From Bacilli bacterium (GTDB lineage: Bacteria; Bacillota_I; Bacilli_A; RF39; UBA660), in NCBI GenBank assembly GCA_016296435.1, contig JAEDJI010000005.1, positions 1-27,826 of the forward strand: a stretch of 27,826 bases of DNA. The letters run 5' to 3'. The notes below the pieces were generated by a model, which ran no database searches, was not told the origin of the DNA, and was given only the letters and a program-made list of their open reading frames with translations. The translations under genes and the position numbers were made by a program. The stretch's first letter is position 1; every line of letters starts with the position of its first letter. Shown here piece after piece: positions 16,969-25,207 of the stretch.

Positions 16969-18432
16969 ATAAACAATGATATTACCAGTCATTTCATCAG
17001 GAATAACAAGACCCAAAATACTAATAATCGAAGGTGCAATATCACAAAGATTACCATTTCTAACTTTATAATCCTTATCACAAACAATAAAATAAACAGG
17101 ATTCAAAGTATTACCAATATAAGATTTACCATTTCCACTCATTTCTTCAATATTACCATGACTAGAACATATAATAAGCAAATAATCATTATTAAAACAA
17201 GCTTCATACAAATTCATGACACACTTATCAACAACCTCAATTGCATCTTTACAAGCATCATAATTACCCGTATGACCAACCATATCACAATTAGCATAAT
17301 TAACCACTATTAAATCATAATCATTCATTAGATTAATAACCCTATCAGTAATTTCATAAGCACTCATACTAGGATCCATATCATAACTATCAATTCTTTT
17401 CTTAGGAATACAAATACTAGATACATTTCCATATGTAACATCCCTATTACCATCAAAAAAACGAGTAACACAACTATATTTCGATGTCTCTGCAATACGT
17501 AAAACCCTTAATTTATTAGCACTTAAAACATCAATCAAAGTATTATTTATATAAAAAGAAGAAAAAGCGCTCTTACATTTAACTTTATCACTAATAGGAA
17601 ACAAACTAACACACTTAATATTACTATAAACATTAAAATCTAAATAAGGATATAAAGTATCAGTAACTAAACTAAATAAATGTTCAAAGCAATTACTAAT
17701 AAAATTAGCAATAATAATTCCATCACCATCACTAAATATACCATTCCTATTAACAAGCGTAGGAACAATATAAGATTCAAATATCTCAAGTTCATAAGAA
17801 GTATTAATTATACTTTTATAATCACTATTAAAAGGACCAATTCCCTTAAAGATAACATCATAACATGACTTAGTCTTATCAAAATCATTATCATCATTCA
17901 TTATATAATTCTTACCACTAATCGTAGCAATATAACAATTTTTACCGTCAATATAAGAAGAAAGCTGTTCCAAATTATTAATCGTATCACTCGGTGAAAC
18001 ACCTTCTCCTTCCAAAAATAAATGTAAATAAATAGGAATATCAAAATTACTTACCATATCAATTAAAAGAAAAAAATATGACAAAGAAACATCAGATAAA
18101 ATTCCAAACAAATGAAGTCTTGACTTATTATCATTGACAAAATTAACTACCTCTAAAACATTAGAATTATCATAAAAACTGCCATCAGAAATAGATCCAT
18201 TCAAAATATCAAATTCATTTAAAATAACTCTACCAGTACCAATAGCCATATGTCCACTTTCACTATCACAAGCATTTAAATGACTGAAATTATCATAACA
18301 AGCAAGTTTACTATTAGGAAACTCTTTAATTAACTTATCAATAGCAAATGTATTAGCATCCAAAAAAGCATTACCTAAAGACTCACTTCTATAGCCCAAA
18401 CCATCTAAAATACAAAGAACTACTTTCTTCAT
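16966..18432 (-). CDS. gpmI: cofactor-independent phosphoglycerate mutase homologue, probably degenerate
   Basis: This 488-residue protein aligns end to end with GpmI (usual length about 510), which interconverts 3- and 2-phosphoglycerate with two Mn ions. D10, S57 (the nucleophile, in DSESGH), K318 (AETSKY), D383 and H387 (NCDMVGHTG) and H425 are kept. The metal ligands equivalent to B. stearothermophilus D444 and H462 are S424 and N441. Substrate residues are mostly gone: H123 is S118, the DGRD loop is EGEG (141-144), R185 is K174, R191 is D180, and NFRPDR is NFISNC (I245, C248). The family assignment is secure, but mutase activity is doubtful. It follows the ATPase gene by 2 bases and ends in its own terminator, so the two are cotranscribed. 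It could be a specialised alkaline-phosphatase-superfamily enzyme, or a pseudoenzyme. Confidence 0.85.
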   Translation of the reverse strand: MKKVVLCILDGLGYRSESLGNAFLDANTFAIDKLIKEFPNSKLACYDNFSHLNACDSESGHMAIGTGRVILNEFDILNGSISDGSFYDNSNVLEVVNFVNDNKSRLHLFGILSDVSLSYFFLLIDMVSNFDIPIYLHLFLEGEGVSPSDTINNLEQLSSYIDGKNCYIATISGKNYIMNDDNDFDKTKSCYDVIFKGIGPFNSDYKSIINTSYELEIFESYIVPTLVNRNGIFSDGDGIIIANFISNCFEHLFSLVTDTLYPYLDFNVYSNIKCVSLFPISDKVKCKSAFSSFYINNTLIDVLSANKLRVLRIAETSKYSCVTRFFDGNRDVTYGNVSSICIPKKRIDSYDMDPSMSAYEITDRVINLMNDYDLIVVNYANCDMVGHTGNYDACKDAIEVVDKCVMNLYEACFNNDYLLIICSSHGNIEEMSGNGKSYIGNTLNPVYFIVCDKDYKVRNGNLCDIAPSIISILGLVIPDEMTGNIIVY

Positions 18433-18434
18433 AA

Positions 18435-19703
18435 TTACATACCTTCATTAATACAACAACTAGCATAGTAAGGAACATACTTAACACCATTCTTCATCTT
18501 AAAATTATCATTAGTAAATCTAATAGCAAAAGATAAATTATACTTCTTCATAGTAATATAAAGACTCTTAGACTTAGCATTATCCGAAGATATAATCTCA
18601 ATAGGAATAATTTTACCAGTTCTAGTCTGAATAACAAAATCAATAAAAGCTTTTCCCTCAGAATGATAATGATAAATATTAAAACCATTAAGAACCAAAG
18701 AACTAGCAATACTATTTTCATACAAAATCATCATTAGTTTATCATTAGTAAGAAGCCTATTACCACTTACATTCATCTTTTTGTATAAAATACCAGAATC
18801 ATTATAATAAAGTTTAAAACTATCTAAATCCTTACCATTACTAAGCGGAGACGATATTTCACAAAGACGAGTACTTTTTATTATCATATTATTACTTTCC
18901 ATATATTCTAAACATCGGCCATAATCCTTACTCCTAGCACCACTCTTAACCAAACCATACATAAACTTTCTATTTGACTTCAATAACTGAATAGAAATAC
19001 TATTAAATAAATCATTACTACGTTTAATATCAATCAAGTTATCCAAAGAAAACAATTTATTTTTCAATAAAATAATATTATTCTCATGAATTGAACTAAG
19101 TAAATTATAAGAAGACTCTAAATTATACTCCACAATAGCATTAGGATATCCACCGCATATAACATAATCATTATAAAATTCCATAGCCATTGAATGAAAA
19201 GGCATAGGCTTATCAGTCTTAAAACTATCTTCAATAAAAGCAATAAGTTGTTCCTTACCAATAAATTTCAAATACTCAAAAAAAGTAACTAATTGCATCT
19301 TTTTAAAAACAACATTCTTTCCTTTACACGAATCAATCATTGAAAAATCATCAGTAATCATAATAACATGATAAGAACAATTATTAAACAAAGCCATAAC
19401 AGTCTTAAGAATCCTTTCAGAAACATTATCAAAAATTATTAATGTTTCATCCTTAAAAATAGTTTCTAAAGAAATAGCACTAAGACCACGAATAAGTTTA
19501 TCGAGAGTACTATTCTTATCAAAAACATAACTTAGTTCTAAATTATCATTACAATCAAAATAAACAGTATTTTTATATTCGCTTTTTCCAAACGAAAGAA
19601 CACTATAAGTCTTACCACATCCACTTATTCCATAAAGCAACATCGGTCTTTTATAAGCATCATTCTTCCATTTGAGTAATTCATCACTAATTTTTCGTTC
19701 CAT
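18435..19703 (-). CDS. AAA_14/DUF4143-type ATPase
   Basis: This 422-residue protein has an N-terminal ATPase domain with Walker A GISGCGKT (25-32) and Walker B LIIFDN (88-93), a GGYP motif (184-187), and a C-terminal DUF4143-like domain (YYNDSGILYKK 299-309, YENSIASSL 328-336). Relatives usually end in a PD-(D/E)xK-like motif, DFxI...IPIEVK; here D355 and E369 are present but the lysine is replaced (IPIEIIS). The family is common and poorly understood; members resemble archaeal-type ATPases and some belong to toxin-like or mobile gene sets. It sits between spo0A and gpmI, with GGGAGG 9 bases before the ATG. It probably heads a two-gene unit with gpmI. No transposon ends are seen nearby. Confidence 0.85.
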   Translation of the reverse strand: MERKISDELLKWKNDAYKRPMLLYGISGCGKTYSVLSFGKSEYKNTVYFDCNDNLELSYVFDKNSTLDKLIRGLSAISLETIFKDETLIIFDNVSERILKTVMALFNNCSYHVIMITDDFSMIDSCKGKNVVFKKMQLVTFFEYLKFIGKEQLIAFIEDSFKTDKPMPFHSMAMEFYNDYVICGGYPNAIVEYNLESSYNLLSSIHENNIILLKNKLFSLDNLIDIKRSNDLFNSISIQLLKSNRKFMYGLVKSGARSKDYGRCLEYMESNNMIIKSTRLCEISSPLSNGKDLDSFKLYYNDSGILYKKMNVSGNRLLTNDKLMMILYENSIASSLVLNGFNIYHYHSEGKAFIDFVIQTRTGKIIPIEIISSDNAKSKSLYITMKKYNLSFAIRFTNDNFKMKNGVKYVPYYASCCINEGM

Positions 19704-19725
19704 AAATTGTGTCCTCCCAACTATA

Positions 19726-19731
19726 ATTATA
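19726..19731 (-). promoter_or_regulatory. candidate -10 box of the ATPase-gpmI unit
   Basis: Minus-strand TATAAT lies 22 bases before the ATPase start codon, between it and the spo0A terminator. The -35 region is poor (TTAGTT at 17 bases), so the call rests on the -10 and on position. Confidence 0.45.
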
Positions 19732-19751
19732 ACTTAAGTATAAAACAAACT

Positions 19752-19782
19752 AAAATAAAAAGCAAGAGTAAACTTGCATTTT
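19752..19782 (-). terminator. intrinsic terminator of spo0A
   Basis: GCAAG / CTTGC (19773-19777 and 19762-19766) with a 6-base loop is flanked by an A-run upstream and T-run downstream that can extend the stem past a T-T mismatch. The A-run starts immediately after the spo0A TAA. Confidence 0.75.
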
Positions 19783-20544
19783 TTAAACAGTAACAGAGCC
19801 AATCTCCAACCTAAGTTTATCAGCAATAGTAACAATAAACTCACTATTTGTAGGCTTAGCCTTATCAATATCAACACTGTAACCAAAAATTTCTTCCATC
19901 AAATCCCAATTTCCCCGATTCCAACTAACCTCAATCGCATGCCTAATAGCGCGTTCCACACGAGAAACAGTTGTATCGTAACGACTAGCAATCTCGGGAT
20001 AAAGCTCCTTAGTAATGCCACCAATAACATCTGGACGCTTATAAATAATAGAAATACCTTCCCTTATATATTGATATCCTTTTATATGTGATGGAACCCC
20101 AAGTTCATGTAAAACATTTGTAATTGATATCTGCAAGTTTTGATGATACAAATCAATAGACTTGTTATCAAAACTATTATCAAGTTCCATTATTTTATCT
20201 TCCAAAAAAGAAAGTTCAAAAGGCTTAAGCATAAAGTAATTAACTCCAAACTCTGATACTTTTCTAATCATATCCTGAGTATTGTATGAAGTAAGAACAA
20301 TTACTTTCTTATTAATACCTTCCTTTTTCATTTTTTCTAAAACAGCTACTCCATCAATCTTAGGCATTATAAGATCAAGCAATAAAATATCGTATAAATC
20401 AACATTTCTTATAAGATCCATGCCCTCTTCACCATTTTTCGCAGTACCAACTACTTCAATATCTGCGTGACTACTAAAATACTCCTTAATCATACCAACT
20501 AACTCTACGTTATCGTCTACTACAATTAATTTAATTTTTTCCAT
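19783..20544 (-). CDS. spo0A: sporulation master regulator Spo0A
   Basis: This 253-residue response regulator has a receiver domain (about 1-120) with acidic D10 and D11, the phosphorylated aspartate D57 ([12 protein letters not shown]) and the FMLKPF lysine, then a linker and the Spo0A C-terminal domain with [17 protein letters not shown] and the recognition helix [19 protein letters not shown], almost identical to characterised Spo0A. It controls entry into sporulation by binding 0A boxes when phosphorylated. The ATG at 20542-20544 is chosen for its AAGGGAGAG binding site; a longer reading to 20574 lacks one. Two tandem 0A boxes upstream suggest autoregulation. No kinase or phosphotransferase is in the window. 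Confidence 0.96.
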   Translation of the reverse strand: MEKIKLIVVDDNVELVGMIKEYFSSHADIEVVGTAKNGEEGMDLIRNVDLYDILLLDLIMPKIDGVAVLEKMKKEGINKKVIVLTSYNTQDMIRKVSEFGVNYFMLKPFELSFLEDKIMELDNSFDNKSIDLYHQNLQISITNVLHELGVPSHIKGYQYIREGISIIYKRPDVIGGITKELYPEIASRYDTTVSRVERAIRHAIEVSWNRGNWDLMEEIFGYSVDIDKAKPTNSEFIVTIADKLRLEIGSVTV

Positions 20545-20578
20545 TTTCTCTCCCTTCATTTTACTACCACGCAATTAC

Positions 20579-20607
20579 ATTGTACTACAAAAAAATATTA
20601 TTTTCTA
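20579..20607 (-). promoter_or_regulatory. candidate spo0A promoter with weak -35
   Basis: Minus-strand TAGAAA (20602-20607) and TACAAT (20579-20584) are 17 bases apart, with the ATG about 35 bases downstream. The -35 is poor, consistent with need for an activator bound at the 0A boxes immediately upstream. No convincing sigma-H elements were seen. Confidence 0.5.
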
Positions 20608-20615
20608 GAGTTTCT

Positions 20616-20634
20616 TTTGTCTAAATATGTCGAA
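20616..20634 (+). promoter_or_regulatory. two tandem 0A boxes (Spo0A binding sites)
   Basis: Plus-strand TTTGTCTAA (20616-20624) and TATGTCGAA (20626-20634) are same-orientation copies, 10 bp start to start, of the Spo0A consensus TTTGTCGAA (core TGTCGAA). The second core is perfect; the first has one mismatch. Head-to-tail boxes one helical turn apart are the arrangement bound by Spo0A dimers. They lie just upstream of the weak spo0A -35 box and 5 bases after the tpiA stop. Confidence 0.7.
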
Positions 20635-20638
20635 AGTG

Positions 20639-21343
20639 TTAAATACTGTTAAATATACCCAAAACTTTATCTGGAAAAACACTAACATTACCAAGAACAA
20701 AACCATCTAAACAATCTATTTTAGATAAAACCTTAATACTCTCTTCATTAACTCCACCACCATATAATACTCTAACATTAATTCCATAATTTCTTAGAAA
20801 AATCATTTTAATAAAAGAAACAATATCACTAATCTCATCATTACTCAAAATAATATCGCCAGAAACAGAAAAAATAGGTTCATAACAAATAATTATATCT
20901 TCTTTTACTAATACATCAGAAAAATACTCTTTAATTTGTCTAATCAAAACATCACCAGTTTTCTTCATAGAATAAGAAACATAATCCTCACCAAGAAAAA
21001 CAATTGGACAAATTCCATTAGAAACACAATTAATTATTTTCTTATTAATAACTTTATTACTCTCAGAAAGTTCTTCTTTCCTTTCACAATGTCCAACCAA
21101 AGCATACTTGACATCTAAAGACTTACAAGAATACGCTGTAACATCTCCAGTAACATCGAGTCCAACATCCTGACATCCTAATAAAAAATTATACTTACCT
21201 CTAAAAAAAGGAATATACAAACTATTTGGACAAATAACAACATCAAGATCCCTTCTAATAAGATTATTAATATCTAAAAGATAAGACTTAATGTCATAAA
21301 AATTCAAATAATTTTTATGATTCAAGACAACCATCTTATTCAT
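20639..21343 (-). CDS. tpiA: divergent triosephosphate isomerase
   Basis: This 234-residue protein (usual about 250) interconverts dihydroxyacetone phosphate and glyceraldehyde 3-phosphate. Catalytic residues are kept: N8 and K10 (LNHKN), H85 and E87 (LVGHCERK), and E155 (CYEPIF). The phosphate-gripping parts differ: loop 6, normally PxWAIGTGK, reads PIFSVSGD with one residue fewer; YGGSV is YGGGV (G197); and the VGGAS loop is LGNVS (N219). Activity is plausible but the site is unusual. The ATG overlaps the pgk stop by 8 bases (ATGAATAA), with AGGAG 9 bases upstream, so it is in one operon with pgk. Confidence 0.9.
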   Translation of the reverse strand: MNKMVVLNHKNYLNFYDIKSYLLDINNLIRRDLDVVICPNSLYIPFFRGKYNFLLGCQDVGLDVTGDVTAYSCKSLDVKYALVGHCERKEELSESNKVINKKIINCVSNGICPIVFLGEDYVSYSMKKTGDVLIRQIKEYFSDVLVKEDIIICYEPIFSVSGDIILSNDEISDIVSFIKMIFLRNYGINVRVLYGGGVNEESIKVLSKIDCLDGFVLGNVSVFPDKVLGIFNSI

Positions 21344-22526
21344 AATCTTTTTCTCCTATATTAACAAGACCAGGTAAATCCTTATTTACAATATACTCAA
21401 GAGTAGCTCCACCACCAGTAGAAACATAAGTAAAACTTGATGAACAAGACAAAACATTTGCACAACTAACAAGATCTCCACCACCAAGTATACTAACAGC
21501 ATCAATATTGCCTATGAAATCAAGTAACTTCTTTGACCCCTCAATATAGTTGCTAAACTCATAAACACCAACTGGACCATTCCAAAAAATAGTTTTAGCA
21601 TCTTTTAAATAACTAGTAAATAAAGAAATAGTTTCATCACCAAGATCAAGACCAATAAAATCATTATCAATCAAATCAACAAAAACATGTCTTTTTAAAC
21701 TATCATTACTATATTCAGAGGAACCATATAAATCAATAGGTAGCACTATTTTATCACCATACTTATCAAGCATAAGAGAACAATAAGAAACATAATCATC
21801 TTCATACAAACACCTACCAATATTATAACCCTTTGCTTTTAAAAAAGTATAACTCATTGCCCCCCCAACAAGTAAATAATCAACTTTTTCTATTAGAGAA
21901 GAAATAACACCAAGCTTATCAGATAATTTAGCACCACCCATAATAACCACAAAAGGTCTATCCGGATTATCAAGTATACTTAGATTAGATATCTCATCAA
22001 TAATTAAAAATCCAATACCAGAATCTAAATAATTAGCAACACCACAATTAGAAGCATGTCCTCTATGAATTGTTCCAAAAGCATCATTAATAAAAATATC
22101 TCCCAAAGAAGCATAAAACATAGATAAAATATCAGAACAATCACTTTCTAACTTATTAGGTATATCATAGAATCTTGTATTTTCTAAAAGAATTCCATTT
22201 CCATAAGAAACATCAAAAACACTATTCTTTACAACATCAAAATCTAAAGAAGAACAAAAAGAAATATCAAAACTAACAAGTTCCCTAAGTCTTTTATAAA
22301 CAACATCTAAACTATTATTAACAAAATCAGACTCACTCTTAATCTTACCAAAATGTGAAAGAATAACAACCTTTCCACCATTTGAAACTATATAATTAAT
22401 ACTTTTCAAACTCTTAACGATTTTACTATCATCAATTATTTTACCATTTTTAACAGGAACATTTAAATCACACCTTAAAACAACAGTCTTATCCTTAAAA
22501 TCAAAATCAACTATAGTCTTCTTCAT
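21336..22526 (-). CDS. pgk: phosphoglycerate kinase with altered substrate arginines
   Basis: This 396-residue enzyme transfers phosphate from 1,3-bisphosphoglycerate to ADP. LRCDLNVP (17-24), INDAFGTIHRGHAS, GGAKLSDK, FWNGPVGVYEF, GGGD and STGGGATLE are all present, covering both domains. In the 3-phosphoglycerate basic patch, the normally invariant arginine of DxxRI (yeast R38) is K35, and the arginine of SHLGRP is K61. The start at 22524-22526 is chosen because GGTGAT lies upstream and the family N-terminus begins MKKTIVDFD; the longer reading to 22565 is hydrophobic and unrelated. It lies between dinB and tpiA with no obvious promoter of its own. Confidence 0.94.
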   Translation of the reverse strand: MKKTIVDFDFKDKTVVLRCDLNVPVKNGKIIDDSKIVKSLKSINYIVSNGGKVVILSHFGKIKSESDFVNNSLDVVYKRLRELVSFDISFCSSLDFDVVKNSVFDVSYGNGILLENTRFYDIPNKLESDCSDILSMFYASLGDIFINDAFGTIHRGHASNCGVANYLDSGIGFLIIDEISNLSILDNPDRPFVVIMGGAKLSDKLGVISSLIEKVDYLLVGGAMSYTFLKAKGYNIGRCLYEDDYVSYCSLMLDKYGDKIVLPIDLYGSSEYSNDSLKRHVFVDLIDNDFIGLDLGDETISLFTSYLKDAKTIFWNGPVGVYEFSNYIEGSKKLLDFIGNIDAVSILGGGDLVSCANVLSCSSSFTYVSTGGGATLEYIVNKDLPGLVNIGEKDYE

Positions 22527-22561
22527 TATAATCACCATTATTATGATAACATAAATAAAAA

Positions 22562-23746
22562 TCATTTTATAGTCATATTACATTTTTTTACAGCATCATA
22601 ACCAAATTTTTTATTAATATCAGCCATAACCTTGTCTATCTTTTCATTATCAACATTATCATTACTTTCAAACAAAGACATTTGATACTTATAATCTCCT
22701 ACCAAACAATCAAGCCTAATTCCAATAAGCCTTATCATATCACCATCACGCCACATTTCATTAAGAAGCCTTTTACTAACACAAAATATATCCTCATAAT
22801 TACAAATAGGATTCTTAACTTTAACTTGATGAGACCTCCTCTTAAAAAGATTATCCTTAAGTATAACACAAACAACATTAGCATACTTCCCATCAGATTT
22901 AATCCTTGAAGAAACCTTCTCACTAAGATACGATAAATAATTATATAAATCAGACTTATTAACAATATCAACAGGCAAAGTTATTTCATTACTTATTCCC
23001 TTTGCTTCAAACAAAGAAGAATCAACCACGCTATCATCAATTCCATTAGCACGCTTTATTAAATCATCATAATTTTTAAAATACCTAGATAAAAAATAAG
23101 CATCACAATTAGCAAGATCCCCAATCGTATTTATCCCAATCATTCTAAGTTTAGAAGAAGAACTCTTACCAACCATAAACAAATCCTCAATGGGAAGAGG
23201 CCACATTTTAGAACTTACTTCATTAGAATACAAAGTATGAACCATATTAGGTTTTAAAAAATCACTAGCCATCTTAGCACATAACTTATTATTAGCAATC
23301 CCAATATTAACAGTAAACCCAAACAAAGAATAAATCTTATCCTTAAGATTATTAGCAAAAACCACCTCATCACCATAAATATTTTTAATTCTGCCATAAT
23401 CCATATAACACTCATCAATCGATGCAATCTCAATATCCGGAGTAATTGTTTTAAGAAAACTAAATAATTTATTACTCATTTCACTATAAAAAGAATAATT
23501 AGGTTTAAAAACCTGTAATTTAGGACATTTCTTCCTAGCACTATACAAAGTCTCTGCTGTAACAATACCATACTCCTTAGCCATAGGACTCTTAGCAACA
23601 ACAATACCACTTCTTTTACTCTCATCTCCACCAATTACAGAAACAATATTTCTAATATCCTCATGATAACCAGACTTAAGTAAATAAACAGCAGTCCATG
23701 ATAAAAAAGCATTATTAACATCAATATGAAATATTATCCTTTCCAT
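22562..23746 (-). CDS. dinB: Y-family DNA polymerase (DinB/Pol IV-like)
   Basis: This 394-residue translesion polymerase has the catalytic carboxylates D9 (HIDVNNAF) and D111-E112 (SIDECYMDYG), the AETLYSARKKCP finger segment, a GIANNKLCAKMASDF palm strand, a helix-hairpin-helix thumb (IEDLFMVGKSSSSKLRMIGI) and a little-finger domain to the end. The HIDVNNAFLSW start is typical of a Firmicute subgroup. No LexA-type (CIRCGAACNNNNGTTC) box is apparent in its promoter. It heads a unit with pgk and tpiA, an odd pairing of DNA damage tolerance and glycolysis. Confidence 0.93.
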   Translation of the reverse strand: MERIIFHIDVNNAFLSWTAVYLLKSGYHEDIRNIVSVIGGDESKRSGIVVAKSPMAKEYGIVTAETLYSARKKCPKLQVFKPNYSFYSEMSNKLFSFLKTITPDIEIASIDECYMDYGRIKNIYGDEVVFANNLKDKIYSLFGFTVNIGIANNKLCAKMASDFLKPNMVHTLYSNEVSSKMWPLPIEDLFMVGKSSSSKLRMIGINTIGDLANCDAYFLSRYFKNYDDLIKRANGIDDSVVDSSLFEAKGISNEITLPVDIVNKSDLYNYLSYLSEKVSSRIKSDGKYANVVCVILKDNLFKRRSHQVKVKNPICNYEDIFCVSKRLLNEMWRDGDMIRLIGIRLDCLVGDYKYQMSLFESNDNVDNEKIDKVMADINKKFGYDAVKKCNMTIK

Positions 23747-23763
23747 AGCAATCCCTCAAAAAA

Positions 23764-23792
23764 ATTATAGCAAACATTCATTTTGAAAACAA
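23764..23792 (-). promoter_or_regulatory. promoter of the dinB-pgk-tpiA unit
   Basis: Minus-strand TTGTTT (23787-23792) and TATAAT (23764-23769) are 17 bases apart, 18 bases before the dinB ATG. The -35 abuts the T-run of the cdaR terminator. Confidence 0.7.
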
Positions 23793-23818
23793 CAAAAAAG
23801 AGAAATTTATTTCTCTTT
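23787..23818 (-). terminator. intrinsic terminator of cdaA-cdaR
   Basis: AAAGAGAAAT / ATTTCTCTTT (23809-23818 and 23797-23806) forms a perfect stem with a T-run after it. The TAA stop of cdaR (23807-23809) lies at the centre of the hairpin, so the last codons of cdaR are the 5' arm. Confidence 0.85.
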
Positions 23819-25207
23819 AGTAATTATTATCTTAACCGTCTTCGTAGTAGGAGTATATCCTATCTTAAGATCATCTCCAGTAACCTTGACATTAACTTCA
23901 TGAGTACCAACACCAAGACCATTCAAATCAACATAAGCAGATATTGTATCAGTAGTAACAGACTTAATATTACTATCAGTACCCTTAAGTACAACAGAAA
24001 CCTTAGAATTAGCCTTCCCATCTGCTTTAGCAACAAGACCACTACCTAAGTTTTTAGTAGCAATACTCACATCATCAATAGTTTTAGACTTAGTATCACC
24101 AAGACTAACCTTAATAACAACAGACTTAGTACTAGCTTCATTAACTCCACTAGGAAGAGATAAATTAACATTATATTCAGTAGCCTTTGAAATACCATCA
24201 ACATTAATTGAAACCGGTAAATAATCTATCTTAGATAAAACATCCATATCTCCAAATAACTTAACATTAGTTTCACTCACAGTAATTGAATCAATAGACT
24301 TACCAAACACTACATCACCCTCAGGAATAACCCTAATAGGAACTTCCTTACTTGGAGAAGCAATCTCGATAGTGGCATCAACAGTCTTTGGAACGATTTC
24401 AACATCCATCTTATTACCATTTTTATCATAAGCAACAAGAGGAATATCTTTTAAAGTAGTTGTACCAACACTAGGATTTATAATATTAGTAACATCAAGC
24501 AAAGCCTTAACCATAGCCACTTGTTGTAACTTATATTCAGCACCCTTTATATAAACATCATCTCTGCTAAAAGAAGTATTAGTAATTGAAAATCTAGAAT
24601 CAAGCTTATCTTCATAAAGTATTTCTTTTGTAACCTTTCTAGATTCAGAAACCTTTTCATATATAGTAACATTAGCATAAGAAGGATCAATCTTATAATC
24701 AATCGAAGCAACAGAACTCTTATACTTAAGAGCAACTCTATGACTTCCAGGCTTTAAACCCCTTAGATCAACAACAACCTCATCTTTTTGATATTGATTG
24801 GCAAGATATAAATCTGCTCTTCTACCAATAAGAGTAATATCAACACTCTTTTCCAAACCTTCAACTACATAGGCTTCTTCATTATACAAAGCCTTAACTT
24901 CCTTACCATATATAACATCTGCACTATCATTCATCATCGTATTAGCAATCTTATCAACAGAGAAAAACGAAATCAAAGCAAGAACTAAAGACAAAGTAAT
25001 AAGAAACATTTTATTATTAAGCAATCTTTCAAGTGGTTTATTATTAGTATTTAAAAACTTCATAATCACCATCATAAGCTTAGCAATTGGAGTAATAATA
25101 AACTTATCTATAATTCTATAAACATAAGCAAAAAAGTTAAAAACACCTCTTAAAACTTTCTTCCATAATTTAGTCTTTTTATTTGAGGACTTTTTATTTT
25201 TCATCAT
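23807..25207 (-). CDS. cdaR: CdaA regulatory protein CdaR (YbbR domains)
   Basis: This protein of about 466 residues has a very basic N-terminal segment, a hydrophobic membrane anchor (MFLITLSLVLALISFFSV) and a long extracytoplasmic part of repeated beta-strand units of the YbbR type (for example VDLRGLKPGSHRVALKYKSS, then VDLNGLGVGTHEVNVKVTGD at the end). In Bacillus and relatives CdaR sits on the membrane with CdaA and tunes c-di-AMP synthesis. It overlaps cdaA by 14 bases; AGGAGG inside the end of cdaA supports a start at 25207 or one codon later. Unlike many Firmicutes, glmM does not follow; dinB does. Confidence 0.9.
   Translation of the reverse strand: MMKNKKSSNKKTKLWKKVLRGVFNFFAYVYRIIDKFIITPIAKLMMVIMKFLNTNNKPLERLLNNKMFLITLSLVLALISFFSVDKIANTMMNDSADVIYGKEVKALYNEEAYVVEGLEKSVDITLIGRRADLYLANQYQKDEVVVDLRGLKPGSHRVALKYKSSVASIDYKIDPSYANVTIYEKVSESRKVTKEILYEDKLDSRFSITNTSFSRDDVYIKGAEYKLQQVAMVKALLDVTNIINPSVGTTTLKDIPLVAYDKNGNKMDVEIVPKTVDATIEIASPSKEVPIRVIPEGDVVFGKSIDSITVSETNVKLFGDMDVLSKIDYLPVSINVDGISKATEYNVNLSLPSGVNEASTKSVVIKVSLGDTKSKTIDDVSIATKNLGSGLVAKADGKANSKVSVVLKGTDSNIKSVTTDTISAYVDLNGLGVGTHEVNVKVTGDDLKIGYTPTTKTVKIIITKEK

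Noticed and set aside
22735..22971. Minus-strand 78-codon frame inside dinB
   Set aside because: It is in another frame of a conserved polymerase gene and its Ile/Leu-rich translation is typical of frame-shifted AT-rich coding DNA.
24547..24735. Minus-strand 62-codon frame inside cdaR
   Set aside because: It overlaps a clear YbbR-domain gene in another frame and has no start signal.
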